A stretch of 40,380 nt of DNA from an uncultured Collinsella sp. (GCA_900545075.1 UQXT01000005.1:1-40380), one strand, 5' to 3'; shown: positions 5,687 to 15,023, numbered from the stretch's first letter. A program made the numbers and translations. The notes: generated from the sequence alone by a model not told the origin.

Positions 5687-8047
5687 CTAAATGCGGCGCT
5701 TAAGCTGGGCTCCACCCTCGCCGGGCATCAGGCGGCGCGCGTCGTAGACCGAGTCAACGCTGCTGATAGAGGCCAGCAGCGGATCCAGACCACTCGCGTC
5801 CGAGATCTCGACCATGAAGCGCAGGGTTGCAATACCCTCGCGGTTGGTCGACGTGGCGGCAGAAAGGATATTGCCGCCCGCATCGCCAATGGCAATGGTG
5901 ACATCCTTGAGAAGGCCCATGCGGTCCAGGCACTCGACCACGATCTCGACCTGGAAGAGGGTGTCGGCAGCGCCGTCCCACTCCACTTCGATCATGCGCT
6001 CGGGATGCTCCATAAGACCCTTGACGTTGGGGCAGTTGGCGCGATGCACCGAAACGCCACGACCGCGCGTGATGAAGCCGACGATATCGTCGCCCGTCAC
6101 CGGATTGCAGCAATGCGCCAGACGGACCAGCAGGCCGCTGTTGCTCTCGCCCTTGACGATAATGCCGTTGCTGGCGCTCTTACCGCGCTTTTGCGGCTTG
6201 CGGTTGGAGCCTCGGGCCGGCTGCTTGACGACCTCGGCGATAGCCTCGGCTTTGGTGAGCTGTTCCTCGGGCTTGGGGTCCAAGATTTGCTCGACCTTGT
6301 TACCCACAGCGCGCGGGGCAACCTTGCCTGCGCCGACGGCGGCAAACAGGTCCTCGAGCTGCTTGTAGTTAAACTGCTCCGCCACGGCGTTGAGCGCACG
6401 CGTGGATCGCGGCGTAGAGATGCCATACCCGCGCTTGCGCAGGTCCTTGGCCAGTATGTCGCGGCCGGCAGCAGCGTCATCGTCTTTGGTCGCGGCGGCA
6501 AAGTAACGGCGGATCTTTGACTTGGCGGAAGGTGTCTTAACGATCTTGAGCCAATCACGCGACGGCTTGGAACTCTTGTTGGTCAAGATTTCAACGCGGT
6601 CGCCCGTCTTGATCTCGTGCGTGAGCGGGGCCACCGCACCGTTGATCTTAGCGCCGACGCAGTGGTTGCCCACCTCGGTGTGGACGGCGTAGGCAAAGTC
6701 GAGCGGCGTGGAGCCGGCACGAAGCGCCATGACCTCGCCCTTGGGCGTAAAGACGAAGATCTCTTGATCGAAGAGGTCGACCTTCAGCGAGTGCAGGTAT
6801 TCCTTGGCATCGGTAATCTCGTCAGACGCCGCCCAGTCGAGTGAGTGCTTGAGCCAGTTAATTTGATCGTCCAGACGCTGCGCATCGTTGGTCTTGGAGG
6901 CAGACGATCCGCCCGACTTCTTATACAGCCAGTGGGCAGCGATGCCATACTCGGCCTGCTCGTGCATTTCGTAGGTTCGAATCTGAATCTCGAGCGGACG
7001 GGCCGTGGGGCCGATAACCGTCGTGTGAAGCGATTGGTAGTTATTGACCTTGGGCATGGCGATATAGTCTTTAAAGCGACCGGGCATGGGATGCCACAAG
7101 GTATGCACGGCACCAAGCGTGGAATAGCAATCGCGCACCGAATGAGTGATGACGCGCAGCGCCACCAGGTCGTAAATCTCGGAGAACTCCTTGCCCTTGC
7201 GCTTCATCTTTTGATAGATGGACCAATAGTGCTTGGAACGACCGTTGATCTGAAAGCCCTCAAGACCAATGCGATTGAGCTCATCGGTGAGCGTCTTGAT
7301 GGTCTCGGCCAGATAACGCTCGCGAACCTCGCGCGACTCGGATACCATGCGCGCGATGCGCTGGTAGGCATCGGGCTCCAAGTAGAAGAAGGACAGGTCC
7401 TCGAGCTCCCACTTGATAGAGCTCATGCCCAGGCGGTCGGCCAAGGGCGCGTATACGTCCATGGTCTCGCGCGCCTTAAACAGACGGCGGTCCTCACGCA
7501 GGGCGGCAAGCGTACGCATGTTATGCAGGCGGTCGGCGAGCTTGACGATGATGACGCGAATGTCCTTGGACATGGCAAGGAACATCTTGCGCAGCGTGAG
7601 GGCCTGCTTCTCGTCCATGCTGTCGACTTCGATGTTGGTAAGCTTGGTCACGCCGTCGACGAGTTCTGCCACGGTTTCGCCAAACAGGCCGGAAACATCG
7701 GTAAGCGAGGTCTCGGTATCCTCGACGGTATCGTGCAGCAGCGCGGCGCACACCACATCGCAGTCCATCTTGAGGTCGGCCAGAATGATGGCAACCTCGA
7801 CGGGATGGTTAATGTACATCTCGCCCGAACGGCGCTTTTGGTTGCAGTGCTTCTCGGCGGCAAAGCAGTAGGCCTGCTCCACCTTGGAGAAGTCCTCCTC
7901 ATTCATATATTTGAGGCACAGGCGCTCCAGCTTGTCGTAGCTGTCCGCCATAATCTCGGACGGCAGCTCATCGGCATGCTTATAGTGCTCCATCTCCGAA
8001 AACGGCTGGAGGGTGGAATCATGGGCGATACGGGCTGCGGCATCCAT
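5687..8047 (-). CDS. rsh: Bifunctional (p)ppGpp synthetase/hydrolase (RSH)
   Basis: This 786-residue RelA/SpoT homologue makes and degrades the stringent-response alarmone (p)ppGpp. The N-terminal HD hydrolase domain looks active: His81 in YINHPVE and the HDTVED motif at 105-110 are intact. The synthetase domain follows, with MKRKGKEFSEIYDLVALRV and the YQSLHTTV segment. Then come a TGS domain (EIFVFTPKGEVMALR onward), a zinc-finger-like region (HCCNPVTGDDIVG to RANCPNV) and a C-terminal ACT domain. The length is that of a full RSH enzyme (E. coli RelA 744, SpoT 702). The ATG has AAGGGG nine bases upstream. It begins 15 bp after the recJ-helicase stop, so the two should be cotranscribed. Confidence 0.96.
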   Translation of the reverse strand: MDAAARIAHDSTLQPFSEMEHYKHADELPSEIMADSYDKLERLCLKYMNEEDFSKVEQAYCFAAEKHCNQKRRSGEMYINHPVEVAIILADLKMDCDVVCAALLHDTVEDTETSLTDVSGLFGETVAELVDGVTKLTNIEVDSMDEKQALTLRKMFLAMSKDIRVIIVKLADRLHNMRTLAALREDRRLFKARETMDVYAPLADRLGMSSIKWELEDLSFFYLEPDAYQRIARMVSESREVRERYLAETIKTLTDELNRIGLEGFQINGRSKHYWSIYQKMKRKGKEFSEIYDLVALRVITHSVRDCYSTLGAVHTLWHPMPGRFKDYIAMPKVNNYQSLHTTVIGPTARPLEIQIRTYEMHEQAEYGIAAHWLYKKSGGSSASKTNDAQRLDDQINWLKHSLDWAASDEITDAKEYLHSLKVDLFDQEIFVFTPKGEVMALRAGSTPLDFAYAVHTEVGNHCVGAKINGAVAPLTHEIKTGDRVEILTNKSSKPSRDWLKIVKTPSAKSKIRRYFAAATKDDDAAAGRDILAKDLRKRGYGISTPRSTRALNAVAEQFNYKQLEDLFAAVGAGKVAPRAVGNKVEQILDPKPEEQLTKAEAIAEVVKQPARGSNRKPQKRGKSASNGIIVKGESNSGLLVRLAHCCNPVTGDDIVGFITRGRGVSVHRANCPNVKGLMEHPERMIEVEWDGAADTLFQVEIVVECLDRMGLLKDVTIAIGDAGGNILSAATSTNREGIATLRFMVEISDASGLDPLLASISSVDSVYDARRLMPGEGGAQLKRRI

Positions 8048-8062
8048 CGAGGTCCCCTTCCC

Positions 8063-11000
8063 CTAGGCCCGCGGTACGATCGGGCGGTTAACTTTGGCTA
8101 GCATATCAGAAGCGCACGAATCGAGTGCCCAGCTCCGAAAAGCCGTGAACTCCATGCGCGAGCGCAAGCCCTCCAAATAGCGAATTGACCTGCTTAATTG
8201 CACGCGACCGGGGTTTTCTGCCATTGAGATGCGACGCGTATCGTCAAACCCCGAAACGCGACAGAAACCAAGCTCTTCGAAGATTCCCAGGCCACTTGCC
8301 ACCGAGCGCTCATCGACCGGCGTGCGCGCGTCGATTGCAAGGCACATCTGCGCAATGTCGATATCACTTGCGCAGAATGAATCGTCCCCTGTCTTGCCAC
8401 GGTTGGAGCGCCACATGGTCTGCAGCGCACGATAGAGCGTGACGAGCTCATCGCGCTCGGGCGCGTAACAATCGAGCAGGCGCTCGTTAATGCGAGCGTC
8501 GCGCGACGAATAGAGCAGGTGAATCACGGCAGGCTGTCCATCGCGACCGGCACGGCCACTCATCTGGTTAAACTCAATCGCACCAAACGGCATGTGGTAG
8601 AGCACGACATGACGGATATCGGGCAGGTTGACGCCCTCACCGAAGGCCGAGGTTGAAACGATGCAGCTGAGACTTCCGTCTCTAAAGGCTTCCTCAACAC
8701 GGCGGCGATCGGAGCGCGCAAGCCCGGCGTTATAGAACGCAATATGGGTCGCGCAGTCGGGCACGCGTTTGCGCAACGTCTTGGCAAGCGCCACGGACTG
8801 GTCGCGTGAGTTCACGTAGATAACGGTCTTCTCCCCCGTCGCCACGATCGACACCAGGCGATTTTCGCGGCTCGCAAGGTCTCGGTCGTCCTCGAGTTGC
8901 AGGTTCTCGCGAACGGTCTCGTCGACCACCGTCCTGGTAATCGGCAATACACGAGCAAGCTCCGCCACGACCGGGGCCGTCGCGGTAGCCGTTGCCGCCA
9001 TGACAACGGGGTCGCCCAGGGCTTTGAGAATATCGGGCATGTCGAGGTATGCGCTCCGGTCACCGCCCTTGGCAAGACCGGCATGGTGTGCCTCATCGAT
9101 AACGACAAAGCCAATACGTCCAGAACGTGCAAAGCGATCGCGATGGATAGACAGGAACTCCGGCGTCGTGAGAACGATGCCGGTGCGGCCCGAAGCCAGG
9201 CCGGCAAACACGTCATCGCGCGCGGCTTCCACGGTCTCGCCGGTCAGCACGCCTACGCCAATGCCGAGCGCGGCCATCGTCGACGAGAGGTGATAGGCCT
9301 GGTCGGCAACGAGCGCGCGCAGCGGATAGACAAAGATGCTCGCCCGCCCACGAAGGACCGCCTCGCGCGCGGCGTGCACATGGAAGATGAGCGACTTGCC
9401 GCGCCCCGTCCCCATAACGGCCAAGACGCTCTGGTGGTCGGCGAGCGCGTCGAGTGCCTCGACCTGCGCGCGATGCGGCTGGTTCGAGCCGATAAAGCTA
9501 TGGATAAGCGAGCGCGTGAGCTCGGTATAAGAAAGCTGGGCGAGCGTCTCACGTTTACGCGACTCCAGGCGCAGGCCAGAATCCGCTGGTTGCACGCCGC
9601 GGCGAAGCTCACATGCCGGATCGTCGATATTGGGCGCCGCGGTATCGCGCACCAAGACATCTTTAATCATGAGCTTGGGCTTCACACGTCCCTGCCAATG
9701 TTCGGCCACGGCCTCGAACACCAAGTCGACGGCACTGTCGCAATTGATGAGTTTATCGATCTGCGGCACGCGGAACATGATGGCCGGCACGCTCGCGGCG
9801 CCATCGGTCGCCACAAAGCGCATGTGCTCGCCGGTTTTGCCCACCACGGCGCGATCACACATCGTCACGCCCTCGGCAGCCAGCAGCGGCACCTTATTAC
9901 CCTGGCCAAACGGCTCAAGGCGGGAAATCTGCTCGATGGTCTCGATATTCAATTCGGAAAGGTCAACCGTGGCGGCAACCTCGTCGGTGTCCTCAAAGTC
10001 CTCGGCGGGAAGCTCGGACAACACGGCGGAAAGGCGACGACGAAACTCATCGAGCTTAGACGCCTCGATGGTCACGCCCACCGCACCGGCATGCCCGCCG
10101 CGGCGAATCAGCAGGTCGGAGCAGCGTTCTACGGCCTCGAACAGGTTGACTTTGCCTACCGAGCGGCCCGACCCACGTGCTATACCGTCCTCGATAGAGA
10201 AGAGCAACGCCGGCACGTGATATCGGTTGGTAAGGCGGCTCGCCACGATGCCTTTAACGCCCTCGTGCCAGCCCTCGCCACCCACGACGATTGCGCGACC
10301 GCCATCATAGGTCTCCTCGACCTTTGCCATGGCATCGCGCGTGAGCTCCGCCTCGATCTCGCGACGCTGACGGTTGATCTCCTCGAGCTCGGCCGCCAGT
10401 GCACTTGCCTCGATAGGATCGCGGGCAAGCAGCAGGTCGAGCGCCAGCTTGGGATCGGCCATGCGGCCGGCGGCGTTTAAGCGGGGAATGAGCGAAAACG
10501 ACAGGCCGTCGGCCGTAATGGTAGAAAGGTCGGCCTTGGCAAGTGCGGCAAGCGCGATATAGCCGGGACGGGCCGTCACACGCATCTGTTGGATGCCCTC
10601 GGCGACCAGTGCGCGATTCTCGGGCGTGAGCGGCATCATGTCGGACACGGTACCCAGTGCCGCGACCTCTATCAGCGAGCGCCAATACGATGGCTTGCTC
10701 AAACGCTCGCTCAGGACCTGCACCAGCTTGAGCGCCACACCGGCACCGGCAAGTTCACGCGAGGGTCCCTCATCCTCGAGCTTGGGGTCGGTCAGGGGCA
10801 CGCCCTGCGGCACCTGATCGGAGGGCTCGTGATGGTCCGTGACCACTAAATCGATCCCCAGGCTCTCCAGATAGGAAACCTCTTCTTTGGCGGCAATGCC
10901 GTTATCGACGGTCACGATCAGCTGGGGACGAGCGAGCTCGTTAACGCGGTCGAGCGCCGCGCGCGAAAGACCGTAGCCCTCGTCAAAGCGATGCGGGATG

Positions 11001-11350
11001 AATGGTGTGACATTGGCGCCAAACGTTCGCAGCGCCTCGGTCAACAGGCAGGTCGACGTAATACCGTCAACGTCAAAATCGCCGAAGACCGCAATGTGCT
11101 CGTGGTTGCGAATAGCACGCTCGACGCGGTCGGCAACGACCGACATGCCCGGGATAATGAGTGGGTCGGCCCAGTCGCGATCGAGCGAAGGCGTCAAAAA
11201 TAGCTGTCCTTCCTCAATCGAGGCAATGCCGTGCGCAACCATAATGCGCGCCACCAGCCCGGGTATGCCCAGACCAGCCGAAAGCTCCTTTTCGAGCTCG
11301 GGATTTTGCTGAGCGACCGCCCAGCGATGTGTCGTCTTAAGCGATGACAT
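8063..11350 (-). CDS. recJ: RecJ exonuclease fused to a RecQ-like helicase
   Basis: The 1095-residue protein joins two enzymes. Residues 1 to about 575 are RecJ, the 5'-3' single-strand exonuclease: metal motif GDFDVDG at 90-96, VTVDNGI, DHH at 172-174, GTVSDMMP, and the DHHA1 motif GGHAGAVG at 418-425. Residues about 600-1000 are a superfamily 2 helicase of RecQ type: Walker A GTGRGKS at 647-653, DEAH at 752-755, AATATAT, and motif VI QMSGRAGRDG at 929-938. I see no RecQ zinc site or HRDC domain; the C-terminal 100 residues may be a winged helix. RecJ and RecQ act together at stalled forks and breaks in other bacteria, which makes the fusion meaningful. The ATG at 11350 is chosen for its GGGGGTGG and RecJ-like N-terminus; a GTG at 11395 is possible. 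Confidence 0.93.
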   Translation of the reverse strand: MSSLKTTHRWAVAQQNPELEKELSAGLGIPGLVARIMVAHGIASIEEGQLFLTPSLDRDWADPLIIPGMSVVADRVERAIRNHEHIAVFGDFDVDGITSTCLLTEALRTFGANVTPFIPHRFDEGYGLSRAALDRVNELARPQLIVTVDNGIAAKEEVSYLESLGIDLVVTDHHEPSDQVPQGVPLTDPKLEDEGPSRELAGAGVALKLVQVLSERLSKPSYWRSLIEVAALGTVSDMMPLTPENRALVAEGIQQMRVTARPGYIALAALAKADLSTITADGLSFSLIPRLNAAGRMADPKLALDLLLARDPIEASALAAELEEINRQRREIEAELTRDAMAKVEETYDGGRAIVVGGEGWHEGVKGIVASRLTNRYHVPALLFSIEDGIARGSGRSVGKVNLFEAVERCSDLLIRRGGHAGAVGVTIEASKLDEFRRRLSAVLSELPAEDFEDTDEVAATVDLSELNIETIEQISRLEPFGQGNKVPLLAAEGVTMCDRAVVGKTGEHMRFVATDGAASVPAIMFRVPQIDKLINCDSAVDLVFEAVAEHWQGRVKPKLMIKDVLVRDTAAPNIDDPACELRRGVQPADSGLRLESRKRETLAQLSYTELTRSLIHSFIGSNQPHRAQVEALDALADHQSVLAVMGTGRGKSLIFHVHAAREAVLRGRASIFVYPLRALVADQAYHLSSTMAALGIGVGVLTGETVEAARDDVFAGLASGRTGIVLTTPEFLSIHRDRFARSGRIGFVVIDEAHHAGLAKGGDRSAYLDMPDILKALGDPVVMAATATATAPVVAELARVLPITRTVVDETVRENLQLEDDRDLASRENRLVSIVATGEKTVIYVNSRDQSVALAKTLRKRVPDCATHIAFYNAGLARSDRRRVEEAFRDGSLSCIVSTSAFGEGVNLPDIRHVVLYHMPFGAIEFNQMSGRAGRDGQPAVIHLLYSSRDARINERLLDCYAPERDELVTLYRALQTMWRSNRGKTGDDSFCASDIDIAQMCLAIDARTPVDERSVASGLGIFEELGFCRVSGFDDTRRISMAENPGRVQLSRSIRYLEGLRSRMEFTAFRSWALDSCASDMLAKVNRPIVPRA

Positions 11351-11402
11351 AGGCGCCCACCCCCGATAGGGGCAGGTCGCCGCGATACCTCTCACGGTTC
11401 AT
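11337..11402 (-). CDS. Possible 21-codon leader ORF overlapping recJ
   Basis: An ATG at 11402, with GAGG about ten bases upstream, opens a 21-codon frame (starts MNRERYRGD, ends GAYVIA) that stops 14 bases inside recJ in another frame. Its stop so close to the recJ ATG would allow translational coupling. It could also be chance; no homologue is known to me. Confidence 0.25.
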   Translation of the reverse strand: MNRERYRGDLPLSGVGAYVIA

Positions 11403-11458
11403 AGCGATGAGTCCTCTGTGTATGCCCGCTTCGGCAGGCAGATCTGTTGAACGGGTTT

Positions 11459-11464
11459 ATTATA
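11459..11464 (-). promoter_or_regulatory. Candidate -10 box for recJ-rsh
   Basis: A perfect TATAAT lies on the minus strand about 110 bp before the recJ ATG in the divergent interval. No good -35 box is seen at 16-18 bases upstream. Confidence 0.4.
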
Positions 11465-11626
11465 CCGTGCGGCACGGACGCAGAGCCTCGCAGCACGCCG
11501 TGGTTTCGGTAAACGATGCCGGTAATAGCCTCGAAATAATCGAGCGTTTCTAACGCACGGACGCATGCGAGCGTCTAGCATATCCATTCAAAACGGATTT
11601 ACGAGCAAAGGGAGTCACAAGAGCAG

Positions 11627-12625
11627 ATGAAGCAATGGGTTGGACTGGGAAAGTTCCTCGCGGGGCATATGCAGGTCATCGTTCCGATTTGCGTAACGCT
11701 CGGTGTGCTCTTTCCCCAGCAGATCGGCGTACTTAAGCCCATCGTTCCCGCTCTCTTCGCCTTTATGACGTTCCAAGGCGCGCTCAGCAACACCTTCCAC
11801 CAGGTAGCCGAGGTGTTCCGCCGTCCGCTGCACCTGATTTTGGCGCTGCTCGTCTCGGCGGTGCTTATTCCCATAGCAGCTTATGCCATGGGATCGCTGT
11901 TCTTTGGCTCCAACCCCAACCTTGTCTGCGGCATCGTGCTCGAGTACAGCGTACCCGTGGCAGTCACTGCCTTTATGTGGATTAGCATGTTCGGCGGCAA
12001 CGGCCCGCTCGCGCTCACCATTATCCTGACGTCCTCGGTTATCTCGCCTGTGACGATTCCGCTCACGCTGAAGCTCTTGCTGGGTGCCACCGTCTCGATC
12101 GATGTGCCGAGCATGATGCAGGACATGGCCTTTATGATCGCCATCCCCGCCGTGCTCGGCATCGTGATCAACGAGCTCACGCGTGGATGGGGACACGAGA
12201 AGCTCTCCCCCGCGCTCTCGCCCGCCTGCAAGTTCATGATGATGGGCGTTATCGCCTCCAACTCCACCGCCATGAGCGAGTACGTGCTGCACATGAACGC
12301 AGTGCGCCTGGAAGTCGCCCTCTTTATTTTGACCTTCGCCATCAGCGGCTTTGTCGTCGGTTTTCTGGTCGCCCATGCACTGCATCTGCCATATAGCGAG
12401 ACGACTACCATGTGCTTTACCTGCGGCATGCGTAATATCTCTTCGGGCGCCGTCATCGCCACGCAGTACTTTCCGGGCGAAGTCGTGTTTCCCGTCATGT
12501 GCGGAACGCTGTTTCAGCAGATACTCGCCTCGCTTATCGGGCATCTCTTTGAGCGTCTGACCGGCGAGGAGCGCGCCGCCCAGCGCAAGCGGGTCGAGGC
12601 CGGCCGCGACGCCATGGCACGCTAG
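11627..12625 (+). CDS. Bile acid:sodium symporter family transporter
   Basis: The 332-residue membrane protein has nine or ten hydrophobic segments and the fold pattern of the BASS/SBF family (LVCGIVLEYSVPVAVTAFMW in the middle, TMCFTCGMRNISSGAVIATQYFP near the end). Such carriers move bile acids, pantoate, arsenite or other organic anions with sodium; the substrate cannot be set here. The conserved crossover region with polar residues (GMRNISSG) is intact. The gene is transcribed away from recJ with its own promoter presumably in the 224-bp interval between them; the ribosome binding site (AGAG/GGGAG) is weak. It converges on the GalT-like gene with only 30 bp between the stops. Confidence 0.85.
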   Translation: MKQWVGLGKFLAGHMQVIVPICVTLGVLFPQQIGVLKPIVPALFAFMTFQGALSNTFHQVAEVFRRPLHLILALLVSAVLIPIAAYAMGSLFFGSNPNLVCGIVLEYSVPVAVTAFMWISMFGGNGPLALTIILTSSVISPVTIPLTLKLLLGATVSIDVPSMMQDMAFMIAIPAVLGIVINELTRGWGHEKLSPALSPACKFMMMGVIASNSTAMSEYVLHMNAVRLEVALFILTFAISGFVVGFLVAHALHLPYSETTTMCFTCGMRNISSGAVIATQYFPGEVVFPVMCGTLFQQILASLIGHLFERLTGEERAAQRKRVEAGRDAMAR

Positions 12626-12655
12626 ACTGTCCGCATTACACGGGTGTTAGTCTTG

Positions 12656-13453
12656 CTATACGAGCGTTTCCAGATGCGCACGCAGGCGCTCAGCATCGAT
12701 ATCGAGCGTTGTCTCGGCATTGACCTGGGCCAAACGATAGCCGACAAAGTAGGGCGAAACCACCCAACGCGGCAGCGCCTTGGCAATGGTCCGACCGCCC
12801 AGGTGATAGAAGAACAAGTTGTACGACTCTGCGCGGCCACCGTGGTGCTCGTTCAGGATATAGCGCAGAGCTACCTGGATCGCATCGGCGAAGAGATCCG
12901 CCTCGGCTTGGTCTCGCATGCCATCGCTGGCGGCGATTCCCTGTGGGGCTGAAACGTTAATCTCAAAGAACCCCATGATCGGTTCGGTTGAGATGTTGAC
13001 CGAGATTCTCCCCTGTTGCCAGACATTGATGCCTTCGAAGTTGGCGGGAACTAGTGCCGCATAGCCGTCTTCCTGCTCCAAACCCACAATCTGCATGTGC
13101 GGATGAACGAGACTACCGCCCGAGAGCGGACCCTTGTTTTTATACATGAGCACGCTTCGATACTGTTGTGAATCGATCATCTGCTGCCAGCAACCCAGGG
13201 CAAACCGCATCACATGATGCAGCTCGTCCGGCGCATAGGTCACCAGGTCGGCATCGTGATCGGCCGACTCGATCAGCACGGTTTGACGGGTGGCGCGCAG
13301 GGTTTTGAACTTATTCTCGAGCCAGATACAGCCACCGTCGCGCCGGATGATATTGGCGAGTTCCTCGGTATCGCAAAAGGGGCACGCGGTGCCAGGGCGC
13401 CGGTTGTCGTCGGGCTTGCCGCTCGCCTCCTGAACGTCAAATACAAGCGCCAC
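12656..13453 (-). CDS. GalT/HIT-like protein (DUF4931 type)
   Basis: The 265-residue product resembles galactose-1-phosphate uridylyltransferase-like members of the HIT superfamily. It has an N-terminal Cys pair (CPFC) that may bind metal and the active-site-like motif LVHPHMQI, where a histidine triad equivalent would form the nucleotidyl intermediate. It is shorter than true GalT (about 350 residues), so I do not assign galactose metabolism. The start is a GTG at 13453 with GGAGG eight bases upstream. It begins 3 bp after the cutC stop, so the pair is one transcription unit. Confidence 0.8.
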   Translation of the reverse strand: MALVFDVQEASGKPDDNRRPGTACPFCDTEELANIIRRDGGCIWLENKFKTLRATRQTVLIESADHDADLVTYAPDELHHVMRFALGCWQQMIDSQQYRSVLMYKNKGPLSGGSLVHPHMQIVGLEQEDGYAALVPANFEGINVWQQGRISVNISTEPIMGFFEINVSAPQGIAASDGMRDQAEADLFADAIQVALRYILNEHHGGRAESYNLFFYHLGGRTIAKALPRWVVSPYFVGYRLAQVNAETTLDIDAERLRAHLETLV

Positions 13454-13456
13454 GGG

Positions 13457-14134
13457 TTACGCCTCCAGCGGCACGATCTTGGTGCCATGGAGCTCGGAGA
13501 CGCCCAGTGCCGCCGCCACGGTATCGCGGTTGGTCGTGGAAATGCCGCCGCCGGGAAGGATGGTCAGGCGGTCGCCCGCATACTCGATTAGGCGAGCTAG
13601 GTGATCGAAGTTATCCTCGATCTGCGTTCCGGCAGCGCCTCCATGCGTCAGGATGCGCGTGATACCGCAGTCGGCGAGTGTGTCGACGGCATCGAGCTGA
13701 GCCTCGGGCGAGAGCTGGTCGAAGGCCATGTGGAAGGTGATGTCGATGGGCTCACGCTTGCACTCCTCGGTCGCGCAGCCCGCAGCCATCACGAGGGCGC
13801 CGAGTGTAAGCTCATCGAGCGCCCATCCGCCGGCACAAGGCTTGCAGCAGCCAAAGACCAAGCCGTCGGCGCCGGCGCTCACGGCAAGACCCAAGTCCAT
13901 CTCCATCATGCGCAGCTCGTCCTGGTTGTAGTGAAAGTCACCGCCACGCGGACGGATCATGCACATCACTCGCGCATCATGCTCGTGAGCATAGCTGACC
14001 GTAGCGCTGATAACACCAGCCGAGGGCGTAGTGCCACCGACGGCAAGGTTGTCGCACAGCTCGATGCGCCTTGCACCGGCATCGATAGCCGCCGGCACCC
14101 GCTCAAAGTTCTCGGCACAAAACTCGTACAGCAT
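13457..14134 (-). CDS. cutC: CutC family protein
   Basis: The 225-residue product is a CutC family TIM-barrel protein, named for copper homeostasis in E. coli although the biochemical role is unsettled. Hallmarks are LYEFCAENFE at the start, RIELCDNLAVGGTTPS, MIRPRGGDFHY, GADGLVFGCC, the ITFHMAFDQ strand and ILPGGGI near the end. I start it at the ATG at 14134, which matches the family N-terminus; the frame stays open 19 codons further up but those residues look non-coding. It leads the two-gene unit with the GalT-like gene and is separated from the liv operon by a strong terminator and a long inverted repeat. Confidence 0.93.
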   Translation of the reverse strand: MLYEFCAENFERVPAAIDAGARRIELCDNLAVGGTTPSAGVISATVSYAHEHDARVMCMIRPRGGDFHYNQDELRMMEMDLGLAVSAGADGLVFGCCKPCAGGWALDELTLGALVMAAGCATEECKREPIDITFHMAFDQLSPEAQLDAVDTLADCGITRILTHGGAAGTQIEDNFDHLARLIEYAGDRLTILPGGGISTTNRDTVAAALGVSELHGTKIVPLEA

Positions 14135-14192
14135 AGATAGACCCCAAAAGACAGCAGATGTTTTCCGACGGGCATTGTCACACATCCCCATG

Positions 14193-14261
14193 AAGTTGCG
14201 GTGGAATGGGGACTCTTTTGGCCTCTGAGACTCCCATTTAGTCCCTATTTCGCCGCAACTT
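14193..14261. repeat. Long imperfect inverted repeat (22-bp arms)
   Basis: The arms 14193-14214 and 14240-14261 match at 19 of 22 positions after reverse complementing (both begin AAGTTGCGG on their own strand), around a 25-base centre. It abuts the liv terminator and occupies the presumed cutC promoter region. It may be a miniature repeat element or a regulatory palindrome. Confidence 0.7.
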
Positions 14262-14299
14262 AAAAAGGGGCGCTGACTGAGATGGTCAGCGCCCCTTTT
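14262..14299. terminator. Bidirectional terminator after livF
   Basis: AAAAGGGGCGCTGAC and its exact complement close a short loop, giving a T-run on both strands. It ends the liv operon on the minus strand and would insulate cutC. Confidence 0.92.
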
Positions 14300-14309
14300 G
14301 TTAGGTGGG

Positions 14310-15023
14310 TTAGCCTCCGAGGTAGGCTTTACGCACGTTGTCGTCGTGCAGCAGCTCTTGGCCGCTACCGGTCATGGTGATCTTGCCGGTCTCGAGCACA
14401 TAGCCGCGTGTGGCGATGGAAAGAGCCATCTGTGCGTTTTGCTCGACCAGAAGCACCGTGGTTCCGGCCTTGTGCAGGTCCTCGACAATCTGGAAGATCT
14501 GTTCGATCAGAATCGGTGCCAAACCCATGGAAGGCTCGTCGAGCATAAGCAGTTTGGGGTTACTCATAAGGGCGCGCCCCATAACGAGCATCTGCTGCTC
14601 GCCGCCTGAAAGGGTGCCGGCGACCTGGCGACGACGTTCCTTCAGGCGCGGGAACTGCTCATAGACGCGCTCGAGGCCCGGAGCCACCGTGGACTTGGGC
14701 TGCGTATAGGCACCCATCTCCAGGTTCTCCTCGACCGTCATCTGCAAAAAGGCGCGACGACCCTCGGGAACCTGAGCCAGGCCCTTACCAACCAGCTTGT
14801 CGGCGGGCGTATGGGTAATGTCCTCGCCCATAAACTTGATGGAGCCGGTCTTGGAGCGCAGCAGGCCCGAGACGGTCTTGAGCGTTGTGGACTTGCCGGC
14901 ACCGTTGGCACCAATCAAGGCCACGATCTCGCCCTCGTTAACGTTAAAGGAGATGTCCTTGATGGCGTGGATGGCGCCGTACCAGACGTTGATGTTGTAG
15001 ACGGAAAGCATCGGCTCTGCCAT
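14310..15023 (-). CDS. livF: Branched-chain amino acid ABC transporter ATPase LivF
   Basis: The 237-residue ATPase powers uptake of leucine, isoleucine or valine, or of related solutes. It has Walker A GANGAGKST, the Q-loop region, signature LSGGEQQML and Walker B LLMLDEPS, with the LivF-type ending (NVRKAYLGG). The ATG follows the livG TAA with no gap, so translation is coupled. It is the last gene of the livJHMGF operon and is followed by a strong terminator. Confidence 0.96.
   Translation of the reverse strand: MAEPMLSVYNINVWYGAIHAIKDISFNVNEGEIVALIGANGAGKSTTLKTVSGLLRSKTGSIKFMGEDITHTPADKLVGKGLAQVPEGRRAFLQMTVEENLEMGAYTQPKSTVAPGLERVYEQFPRLKERRRQVAGTLSGGEQQMLVMGRALMSNPKLLMLDEPSMGLAPILIEQIFQIVEDLHKAGTTVLLVEQNAQMALSIATRGYVLETGKITMTGSGQELLHDDNVRKAYLGG

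Noticed and set aside
8897..10480. A 527-codon plus-strand frame antisense to the recJ fusion
   Set aside because: It lies wholly within a gene with intact motifs and has no independent signals.
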